DNA from: an uncultured Eubacteriales bacterium
Lineage (GTDB): Bacteria; Bacillota; Clostridia; Christensenellales; Aristaeellaceae
Direction: 5' to 3'
DNA length: 64,000 nt
NCBI GenBank assembly: GCA_902800625.1
Contig: CADCFG010000020.1
Location: 1 to 64,000, forward strand
Under the pieces are notes generated by a model that did no database searches, had not been told where the DNA came from, and saw only the letters and a program-made list of their open reading frames with translations. The position numbers and the translations under genes were made by a program. This document shows, piece after piece, positions 7,557-13,668 of the stretch (position 1 is the stretch's first letter; each line of letters opens with the position of its first letter).

Positions 7557-8891
7557 ATGAAAAAAGTGGGAATGGTCTCCCTCGGCTGCGCGAAGAACCG
7601 GGTGGACAGCGAAAACATGCTGGGCATGCTGCGGGAGAAGGGCTTTCAGATCGTCAGCGACCCCGCCGAGGCGGACGTGCTGTTCGTGAACACCTGCGGC
7701 TTCATCGAGAGCGCCAAGGAGGAATCCATCGACGCCATCTTCGAGATGGCCCAGTACAAGAAGGGCCGCCCGGGCGTGAAGCTGTTCGTCACGGGCTGCC
7801 TGGCCCAGCGCTATCCGGAAGCGCTGCTCAGCGAAATCCCCGAGATCGACGGCATACTGGGCGTGGCGGAATACAGCCGCCTGTTTGAGATGATGGACGC
7901 GGCCCAGAAGGGCGACAAGCCCTGCTATACCACCAACGGCGCGCGGTTTTTGAACACGCCCCGGGTACTGACCACCCCCGGCTACAGCGCCTATGTGAAG
8001 ATATCCGACGGCTGCGACAACCGCTGCACCTACTGCGCCATCCCGCTGATCCGCGGCGGCTACAGCTCCCGGCCCTTTGGGGACATCGTGGCCGAGTGCG
8101 AAAAGCTGGCGGGCGAGGGCGTGACGGAGCTCACGCTGATCGCCCAGGACACCAGCCGCTACGGCTGCGACCTCGGCGACGGGCACTATATGCTGCCGGA
8201 GCTGCTGGAGGCGGTGAGCGCCATCGAGAGCGTCCACTGGGTGCGGGTGCTTTACTGCTATCCCGACAGCACCGAGGACCGGCTGCTGGACGCCATCCGG
8301 GACCTGCCGAAGGTGGCCCCGTACCTGGACCTGCCGCTGCAGCACATCGACGACGAGCTGCTGGTGCGCATGAACCGCCGCGGCAGCGCCGACTGGATCA
8401 AGAGCCGCATCGCCGAGTGCCGCAAGCGGGGCATCATCCTGCGCACCACGATGATCGTGGGCTTCCCCGGCGAGACGGACGAGCAGTTCAAGACCCTGCT
8501 GGACTTCGTGAAGGAGGCCCGGTTCGAGCGCCTGGGCGCGTTCACCTACTCCCCCGAGGAGGGCACCGCCGCGGCGAAGATGCCGGGGCAGATCGACGAG
8601 GCCGTGAAGAACGAGCGCATGGACCAGCTGATGATGCTGCAGCAGGGCATCTCCATGGAGGTGAACGAGGCGCGCATCGGCAGCGAATGCGAAGTGCTGG
8701 TGGACGGCTTTGACGAGGAAAGCGGCCGCTTCTACGGCCGGAGCCAGCTGGAGGCCCCCGAGAGCGACGGCTGCATCTGGTTGAACGTCAATCCCGGGCT
8801 GAACGGCTCGGGCGATCTCACCCCCGGGCAATACGTGAACGTGCGCATCACCGGCGCGGACGCCTATGACCTGGAGGGAGAAATCATATGA
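7557..8891 (+). CDS. rimO: Ribosomal protein S12 methylthiotransferase RimO
   Basis: A 444-residue radical SAM enzyme that adds a methylthio group to the conserved aspartate of ribosomal protein S12. The N-terminal UPF0004 domain begins KVGMVSLGCAKNRVDSE, typical of RimO, with cluster cysteines at Cys10 and in VNTCGF and VTGCLAQR. The radical SAM cluster motif is C153-x3-C157-x2-C160 (GCDNRCTYC). A C-terminal TRAM domain follows (from about residue 375). The stop overlaps the pgsA start, so the two are coupled. Confidence 0.96.
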   Translation: MKKVGMVSLGCAKNRVDSENMLGMLREKGFQIVSDPAEADVLFVNTCGFIESAKEESIDAIFEMAQYKKGRPGVKLFVTGCLAQRYPEALLSEIPEIDGILGVAEYSRLFEMMDAAQKGDKPCYTTNGARFLNTPRVLTTPGYSAYVKISDGCDNRCTYCAIPLIRGGYSSRPFGDIVAECEKLAGEGVTELTLIAQDTSRYGCDLGDGHYMLPELLEAVSAIESVHWVRVLYCYPDSTEDRLLDAIRDLPKVAPYLDLPLQHIDDELLVRMNRRGSADWIKSRIAECRKRGIILRTTMIVGFPGETDEQFKTLLDFVKEARFERLGAFTYSPEEGTAAAKMPGQIDEAVKNERMDQLMMLQQGISMEVNEARIGSECEVLVDGFDEESGRFYGRSQLEAPESDGCIWLNVNPGLNGSGDLTPGQYVNVRITGADAYDLEGEII

Positions 8892-9442
8892 ACCTACCCA
8901 ACAAATTGACAATACTGCGCGTGTGCCTGATCCCGTTCTTCGTGGTGTTCGCGAAGATGGGCGGCACGGCCATGCAGGCGGTGGCCGTGGGCATCTACGT
9001 GCTGGCCTGCGTGACGGACGCGCTGGACGGGCGCATCGCCCGCAGCCGGAACCTGGTCACCAACTTCGGCAAGTTCATGGACCCTATCGCCGACAAGCTG
9101 CTGGTGATGAGCGCCATGATTGTGCTGGCGGCACAGGGCCGCATGCCCGACTGGGTGTGCATACTGATGCTGGGACGGGAGTTCCTGGTCAGCGGTTTTC
9201 GGCTGGTGGCGGTGGAAAACGGCGTGGTGATCGCCGCCGGGCCGCTGGGCAAGCTGAAAACCGTGTTCCAGATGGTGTCCACCATCGCGCTGATGCTGCT
9301 GGTGCCCGTGGAGGGCGCGCCCATGCTGGGCGAGGCCGGGGCGACTGTCGCCCGGGTGCTCATGTACATCGCCCTGATCCTCACCGTCATCAGCGGCGCG
9401 GACTACATTATCCGCAACCGCGAGTGCATCAAGGACATGTGA
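8888..9442 (+). CDS. pgsA: CDP-diacylglycerol-glycerol-3-phosphate 3-phosphatidyltransferase
   Basis: A 184-residue integral membrane enzyme making phosphatidylglycerol phosphate, the first committed step to phosphatidylglycerol. It shows the CDP-alcohol phosphotransferase signature spread over TDALDGRIARSR...GKFMDPIADK, with the expected Asp residues, and about five membrane segments. NLPNKLTILR is the usual N-terminus. GGAGGGAG sits seven bases before the ATG, which overlaps the rimO stop (ATGA). The rimO-pgsA order is common in Firmicutes. Confidence 0.95.
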   Translation: MNLPNKLTILRVCLIPFFVVFAKMGGTAMQAVAVGIYVLACVTDALDGRIARSRNLVTNFGKFMDPIADKLLVMSAMIVLAAQGRMPDWVCILMLGREFLVSGFRLVAVENGVVIAAGPLGKLKTVFQMVSTIALMLLVPVEGAPMLGEAGATVARVLMYIALILTVISGADYIIRNRECIKDM

Positions 9443-9541
9443 ATGGAAATTAGGAATGAGGAATGAGAAATGAGGAATGAAGACAGCCAGTTGCCACACA
9501 GCTATTCAATTCCTTATTCCTCATTCCTAATTCCTCATTAA
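9443..9541. repeat. Inverted repeat with purine-rich arms (GGAATGAGG type)
   Basis: The left arm is a run of degenerate AGGAATGAGGAATGAG units; the right arm (about 9510-9541) is its pyrimidine-rich complement, CCTCATTCCTAATTCCTCA. The same design recurs at 34645-34762 and 38915-39058. It may end transcription from pgsA or be a mobile palindrome. Confidence 0.7.
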
Positions 9542-9584
9542 TGAACCGAATCTCTATCACGAACGAAGAAGAAAGGATGCTATC

Positions 9585-11999
9585 ATGAATAAGTGGTCCC
9601 GCATCAAGTTCCATCCCAACCTGCCCCTGGGCGCGGACGGCCGGAGGGTCACCGCCAGCCCGGAGCACATCCGCCTGAGCAAGGACGCCGCCCGGGAGGG
9701 CATGGTGCTCCTCAAGAACGAGGGCGGCGCGCTGCCGCTGAAGCAGGGCTGCAAGGTGGCCCTGTTCGGCAAGGGCACCTATGACTACGTGAAGGGCGGC
9801 GGCGGCAGCGGCGACGTGACCGTGCCCTACACCCGTTGCCTCGCCGAGGGCATGAAGCAGTACCCCGAGCGGGTGACGCTGTTCGAGGCCACCGACAAGT
9901 TCTACCGCGACCATGTGGCCGTCGGCTATGCCGAGGGCCGCGCCCCCGGCACCATCGAGGAGCCGGCGCTGCCGGACGAGCTGGTGGCGCGCGCCGCGGC
10001 CTTTGCCGACGCCGCCGTCATCTCCATCAGCCGCTTCTCCAGCGAGGGCTGGGACCGCAAGAGCGCCTTCGACAAAATCGAGCAGCACAAGGGCGTGTGG
10101 GTGGACGACCCCCGCTACCAGCTGACCGAGGCCATCTTCGTGAAGGGCGACTTCTACCTCACCGACGGCGAGGCCGAAATGGTGGAGAAGGTGAAGGCCG
10201 CGTTCAAGACCGTGATCGTGGTGCTGAACGTGGGCGGCGTGTTCGACACCTCCTTCTTCAAGGACGAGCCGCGCATCCAGGCGGCGCTGATGGGCTGGCA
10301 GGCGGGCCTGGAGGGCGGCCTGGCCGAGGCGGAGCTGCTGCTGGGCATCGTGAGCCCCTCCGGCAAGCTGGCGGACACCTTCGCCGCCACGCTGGAGGAC
10401 TATCCCTCCTCCCCCAACTTCTACGAGTCCGACGAGTTCGTGAACTACGAGGACGACATCTACGTGGGCTACCGCTACTTCGAGACCATCCCCGGCGCGG
10501 CGAAAAAGGTGAACTATCCCTTCGGCTATGGCCTGAGCTATACAACATTTGATGTAGAAGCCGTCGCCATGTGCGAATCGGACGGCCAGATCGTCGCCCG
10601 GGCCACTGTCACCAACACCGGCAGCGTGCCGGGCAAAGAGGTGGTGCAGGTCTACTTCTCCGCGCCCCAGGGCAGGCTGGGCAAGCCCGCCCGCCAGCTG
10701 GCCGGCTGGAAGAAGACCCGGCTGCTGCAGCCCGGCGAGAGCCACCGGGTGGAGATCCGCTTCCCGGTGGAGCAGATGGCCTCCTACGACGACCTGGGCA
10801 AGGTCCAGGCGTCCGCGTGGGTGCTGGAGGCGGGCGAGTACCGCTTCTTCCTGGGCACCGACGTGCGCGCGCCGCAAGTGGACTTCGTCTGGACGCTCGC
10901 CGGGAACCGCGTGGTGGAGCAGCTGACGAAGCGCATGGCGCCCACCCAGCTGACCCGTCGGATGCTGTCCGACGGCAGCTACGAGGCCCTGCCCACCGGC
11001 GAGCCCTTCGATACCGACGCCAGTGCGCTGCCCCACATGACCCATGAGGAAACCAACTGCATCAGCCCGGCGGTGCGGCCGCATGAGCGGGTGGCCTTCC
11101 TGCTTGAGAACCCCCGCCGCCAGCTGATCGAGGTGGCCGAGGGCAAGCTGAGCCTGGACGAATTCATGGCCCAGCTGTCCGACGAGGACCTGGCCTGGCT
11201 GCTCAGCGGCACGCCCAACGAGGGCGTGGCCAACACCTTCGGCTACGGCAACCTGCCGGACTTCGGCGTGCCCAGCGCCATGACCGCCGACGGCCCCGCG
11301 GGCCTGCGCATCCAGCCGGAGGTGGGCGTGTCCACCACGGCCTTCCCCTGCGCCTGCCTGCTGGCCTGCACCTGGGACGGCGAACTCACCGAGGCGGTGG
11401 GACGCGCCGCGGGCGAGGAGGTCAAGGAGAACAACATCGGCGCCTGGCTGGCCCCGGGCGTGAACATCCACCGCAACCCCCTGTGCGGCCGCAACTTCGA
11501 ATATTACTCCGAGGACCCGCTGCTCACCGGCCACCTGGCGGGCGCGCTGGTGCGGGGCGTGCAGTCAAACGGCGTGGCTGCCACGGCCAAGCACTTCGCC
11601 CTGAACAACAAGGAGACCAACCGCATGGACTGCGATTCCCGGGCCTCCGAGCGCGCCATCCGCGAGATCTACATCAAGGCCTTTGAGATCATCGTGAAGC
11701 AGTACGACGTGTGGAGCATCATGACCAGCTACAACGTCATCAACGGCCACCGCGCCAGCGAGAACGCCGACCTGCTGAACGGCATCCTGCGCGGCGAGTG
11801 GGGCTATGAGGGCCTGGTCACCACCGACTGGTGGACCCACGGCGAACATTACAAGGAGTGCGCCGCCGGCAACGACATGAAGATGGGCTGCGGCTATCCC
11901 GACCGGCTGCTGGCAGCCGTGGAAAAGGGCGCGCTCACCCGCGAGCAGATGCTCACCGCCGCGCGGCACATCCTGGGGATGATCCTGAAGCTGGATTAG
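9585..11999 (+). CDS. Glycoside hydrolase family 3 protein, permuted domain order
   Basis: An 804-residue cytoplasmic beta-glucosidase-like enzyme without a signal peptide. Domains run in reverse of the usual GH3 order: the C-terminal alpha/beta domain comes first (residues about 25-310, SKDAAREGMVLLKNEGGALPL), then a fibronectin III-like segment (about 330-400), then the catalytic barrel (about 530-800). The barrel has KHFALNNKETNR near residue 667 and the nucleophile Asp748 in LVTTDWWTHGEH. The same reversed order is known in some rumen Clostridia GH3 enzymes such as those of Butyrivibrio and Ruminococcus. Likely substrate: beta-glucosides or related oligosaccharides; exact sugar unknown. 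Confidence 0.9.
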   Translation: MNKWSRIKFHPNLPLGADGRRVTASPEHIRLSKDAAREGMVLLKNEGGALPLKQGCKVALFGKGTYDYVKGGGGSGDVTVPYTRCLAEGMKQYPERVTLFEATDKFYRDHVAVGYAEGRAPGTIEEPALPDELVARAAAFADAAVISISRFSSEGWDRKSAFDKIEQHKGVWVDDPRYQLTEAIFVKGDFYLTDGEAEMVEKVKAAFKTVIVVLNVGGVFDTSFFKDEPRIQAALMGWQAGLEGGLAEAELLLGIVSPSGKLADTFAATLEDYPSSPNFYESDEFVNYEDDIYVGYRYFETIPGAAKKVNYPFGYGLSYTTFDVEAVAMCESDGQIVARATVTNTGSVPGKEVVQVYFSAPQGRLGKPARQLAGWKKTRLLQPGESHRVEIRFPVEQMASYDDLGKVQASAWVLEAGEYRFFLGTDVRAPQVDFVWTLAGNRVVEQLTKRMAPTQLTRRMLSDGSYEALPTGEPFDTDASALPHMTHEETNCISPAVRPHERVAFLLENPRRQLIEVAEGKLSLDEFMAQLSDEDLAWLLSGTPNEGVANTFGYGNLPDFGVPSAMTADGPAGLRIQPEVGVSTTAFPCACLLACTWDGELTEAVGRAAGEEVKENNIGAWLAPGVNIHRNPLCGRNFEYYSEDPLLTGHLAGALVRGVQSNGVAATAKHFALNNKETNRMDCDSRASERAIREIYIKAFEIIVKQYDVWSIMTSYNVINGHRASENADLLNGILRGEWGYEGLVTTDWWTHGEHYKECAAGNDMKMGCGYPDRLLAAVEKGALTREQMLTAARHILGMILKLD

Positions 12000-12030
12000 T
12001 CGGGATAGAAAACACAGATTAACTGCATTG

Positions 12031-12178
12031 GAAAACCGGATTGCCACGTCGGTCAAGACTTCGCCTTGACCTCCTCGCAATGACGCCGTGCCCGGCCATC
12101 TGCCCTGCGCGTTGCGGTATCCCACCGCGTCATTGCGAGGAGGGACAGGAAGTGTCCCGACGTGGCAATCCGGTTCCC
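12031..12178. repeat. MITE-like inverted repeat (ATTGCCACGTCG family)
   Basis: Arms of about 50 bases: GAAAACCGGATTGCCACGTC...CTCCTCGCAATGACG on the left and the complement CGTCATTGCGAGGAG...GACGTGGCAATCCGGTT on the right. Each arm carries a small inner hairpin (GTCAAGACTTCGCCTTGAC on the left). A second copy lies at 54994-55155. No transposase gene is inside. Confidence 0.78.
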
Positions 12179-12185
12179 TTATTCT

Positions 12186-12263
12186 GTAGGGGCGGCGTTG
12201 CGCCGCCCGCCGAGCAGCACATATTGCTTTGTGCAGCGCGGGCGCCGCAACGGCGCCCCTACA
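12186..12263. repeat. TGTAGGGGCGGC inverted repeat
   Basis: CTGTAGGGGCGGCGTTGCG on the left and CGGCGCCCCTACA on the right form an inverted repeat. Partial relatives lie at 31694-31727, 40760-40796 and 45663-45683. Confidence 0.7.
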
Positions 12264-12277
12264 CTGTTATTACTTCC

Positions 12278-12541
12278 TCATAACTGATAGCGCTTCGTCG
12301 GCGGAAGCCTCTCCGGCACATCCGTCAGCCCGAGCAGATATTCCAGGTTCACCCCGTAATACTCCGCCAGTTTAACCAGCAGCGGAATGGGAATCTCCCG
12401 CTTGCCGTTTTCATAATTGCAATAGGTGTTCTGCGCCACGCAAAGGAAGGACGCGACCTCCTTCTGCGTCCTGTCCCTGTCCTCCCGAAGCTCCTTGATG
12501 CGATTCGCCTGCACGAGAAACACCCCGTACATAGCATACAA
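12278..12541 (-). CDS. XRE-family transcriptional regulator
   Basis: An 87-residue DNA-binding protein of the Cro/CI (XRE) helix-turn-helix type. The HTH reads RIKELREDRDRTQKEVASFLCVAQNTYCNYENGKREIP with the next helix LLVKLAEYYGVNLEYLLGL. The ATG at 12541 has a weak GAG upstream; a GTG at 12514 (with GGGGTG before it) would give the more usual short N-terminus. It faces a lipoprotein gene across a promoter that holds two similar dyads (12543-12557 and 12568-12582), so it may repress that gene and itself. The region is more AT-rich than its surroundings. Confidence 0.88.
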   Translation of the reverse strand: MYAMYGVFLVQANRIKELREDRDRTQKEVASFLCVAQNTYCNYENGKREIPIPLLVKLAEYYGVNLEYLLGLTDVPERLPPTKRYQL

Positions 12542-12542
12542 A

Positions 12543-12587
12543 ATCTCATTGCGAGATATTTACATTTATCTCATTTTGTGATATTAT
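12543..12587 (+). promoter_or_regulatory. Promoter with two candidate XRE operators
   Basis: For the lipoprotein gene: TTTACA (12559-12564), 17-base spacer, TATTAT (12582-12587). Two related dyads, ATCTCATTGCGAGAT (12543-12557) and ATCTCATTTTGTGAT (12568-12582), start 25 bases apart; the second fills the promoter spacer. They are good candidates for binding by the divergent XRE protein. Confidence 0.6.
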
Positions 12588-12969
12588 TCTTTTGGATTAA
12601 TTCACTGGGGATGGTAATAATGAAAAAGCTAATTATTCTTGCCTTAGTCTTTGTTATTTGCACCATTTTATCAGGTTGTGCAAAGAAGAATGTTGTTACC
12701 AGTTCAAACCTGATTGACGCTGTTGAAATTGATGAACTCTATGGTTCTGAGTTTGTTTATAATGGAGTAACCCAAATTCCTGTAGAAAGGAATAACTATA
12801 ATATCAAATACAATTCGACTGTTAAAGTCGGTATAAATACTTCCGATCTGTCATTTGACATTCGCTTGCAAATTCGCTTGATCTGTGCTAAAATGGGGCA
12901 GGGTAGCAGGGTCACCTGCCCCGGTTTGGCTTGCCGCCTATGCGCTTGGGACGCTGGGCGGCTTTTCCT

Positions 12970-13116
12970 TTACGCCTTTAGCCGCTGCTCAAGTGCTGCA
13001 ATGGCCTCTTCCAGGTCATCGGCGTCACGGAGAATTGCAAGCATCTCCATGCGCTCCGCCTTGAGCAATGCCGCCTTGAGCTCTTGGAGCTCTTGCGCGT
13101 TCATGCCTTTCGGCAT
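12970..13116 (-). CDS. Small hypothetical protein inside the insertion
   Basis: A 48-residue frame, MPKGMNAQELQELKAALLKA...LEEAIAALEQRLKA, predicted to be a charged helical coiled-coil-like peptide. A GGTGG-like site and AAAGG lie just upstream. It overlaps the end of the preceding frame (13101-13265), so they could be translationally coupled, or both may be remnants of a longer frameshifted gene. I do not recognise the family. Confidence 0.45.
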   Translation of the reverse strand: MPKGMNAQELQELKAALLKAERMEMLAILRDADDLEEAIAALEQRLKA

Positions 13117-13265
13117 CCTTTCCACCCCCTGCGGTTTATTTGCCGACCGGGCCGCTGGGCTTGCGCCCTGTCCCGTCGACGCCGCAACTGTAGCACAGCC
13201 GCCGCCGAGCCGTCAAAGGTGATGTGATCGGGGACCAGCTCGGAAATGGTGTTTGTGTTCTTCAT
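13101..13265 (-). CDS. Small hypothetical frame inside the insertion
   Basis: A 54-residue frame beginning MKNTNTISELVPDHITFDG, with AAAGGGG eight bases before the ATG. The first 25 residues look protein-like; the remainder is Arg-rich and may be out of frame. It starts right at the element's right end. Function unknown. Confidence 0.35.
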   Translation of the reverse strand: MKNTNTISELVPDHITFDGSAAAVLQLRRRRDRAQAQRPGRQINRRGWKGCRKA

Positions 13266-13387
13266 GGTGTTTTCCCCTTTGACGAAGAAAACGATATTAT
13301 AAAAGTTATCATCCCAGAAGTCGATATTCTCGATGTAAGCATCGATGTTGATAGCATAGAATATGGTAGATTAATAAACCTGCTCAT

Positions 13388-13418
13388 ATGTGAAATGGGG
13401 ACGGTTCTCATTTCACAT
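13388..13418. repeat. REP-like hairpin (GGGGACGGTTCT family)
   Basis: ATGTGAAAT and ATTTCACAT, perfect 9-bp arms, flank the loop GGGGACGGTTCTC. Palindromes with a GGGGACGGTTCT core recur in many bacterial genomes and are associated with REP-type tyrosine transposases (RAYTs); no such gene is in the window. It overlaps the 3' end of the broken lipoprotein gene. Confidence 0.6.
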
Positions 13419-13442
13419 GGATGATCCTGAATCGACTCGTGC

Positions 13443-13509
13443 AGATCCTTCGCTCCGCTCAGGATGACAACGCCGCTATGCCTGTCATCCTGAGCGGAGC
13501 GAAGGATCT
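13443..13509. repeat. Perfect 27-bp inverted repeat (AGATCCTTCGC family)
   Basis: Arms at 13443-13469 and 13483-13509 are exact reverse complements (AGATCCTTCGCTCCGCTCAG...) around a 13-base loop. Looser members of the family are at 1829-1866, 5855-5947 and 37224-37318. Confidence 0.85.
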
Positions 13510-13544
13510 TATTCATATCATAAAGAATGACCCTACATACGTCA

Positions 13545-13589
13545 CCAAAACGAAGATTTCCCACCCTTGAATCAATGGGGTGGGAAATC
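13545..13589 (-). terminator. Hairpin with conserved loop, probable ftsK terminator
   Basis: On the minus strand GATTTCCCACCC and GGGTGGGAAATC form 12-bp arms around the loop CATTGATTCAA, followed by TTCGTTTTGG. It lies about 80 bases past the ftsK stop. A sister hairpin with a nearly identical loop and compensatory arm changes is at 54701-54743. Confidence 0.6.
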
Positions 13590-13668
13590 GTGTTTATATG
13601 CGTGGCAGCGATTGGGATGGAACATCCCATGTTCCACGCGGCAGCAAATGGCTGTCGGCCCTGCCGAC

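Larger units (their letters stand above)
12860..13283. mobile_element. Non-autonomous insertion element, about 424 bp
   Basis: A GC-rich block inserted in the lipoprotein gene and bordered by TTTGAC on both sides (12854-12859 and 13278-13283). Removing one TTTGAC plus the block restores the host frame exactly. Near its left end GGGGCAGG (12895-12902) pairs with CCTGCCCC, a perfect 8-bp stem with a 12-base loop. There are no obvious terminal inverted repeats. On the minus strand it has small open frames with ribosome sites. An IS200/IS605-type palindrome-associated element, or a remnant excised from something larger, would both fit; the class is not established. Confidence 0.65.
12620..13424 (+). 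pseudogene. DUF4230-like lipoprotein, disrupted by a 424-bp insertion
   Basis: The first 80 codons encode a lipoprotein: MKKLIILALVFVICTILSGC with a clean LSGC lipobox, then YNSTVKVGINTSDLSFD, which resembles DUF4230 proteins. At 12854-12859 (TTTGAC) the reading frame runs into GC-rich foreign sequence. The same TTTGAC recurs at 13278-13283, and joining across it restores the frame as SDLSFDEENDIIKVIIPE and on through VDILDVSIDVDSIEYG. The restored protein would have about 126 residues, still short of the usual DUF4230 length; the 3' end reads into a REP-like hairpin at 13388, so it was probably lost earlier. Low GC relative to neighbours suggests acquisition. Confidence 0.75.

Noticed and set aside
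9450..11534. 694-codon minus-strand frame opposite the GH3 gene
   Set aside because: Shadow frame; starts inside the GH3 barrel and ends in a repeat.
12860..13222. C-terminal part of the lipoprotein reading into GC-rich sequence
   Set aside because: Composition changes sharply at TTTGAC and the Ser/Ala/Arg-rich tail is just the insertion read in the lipoprotein frame.
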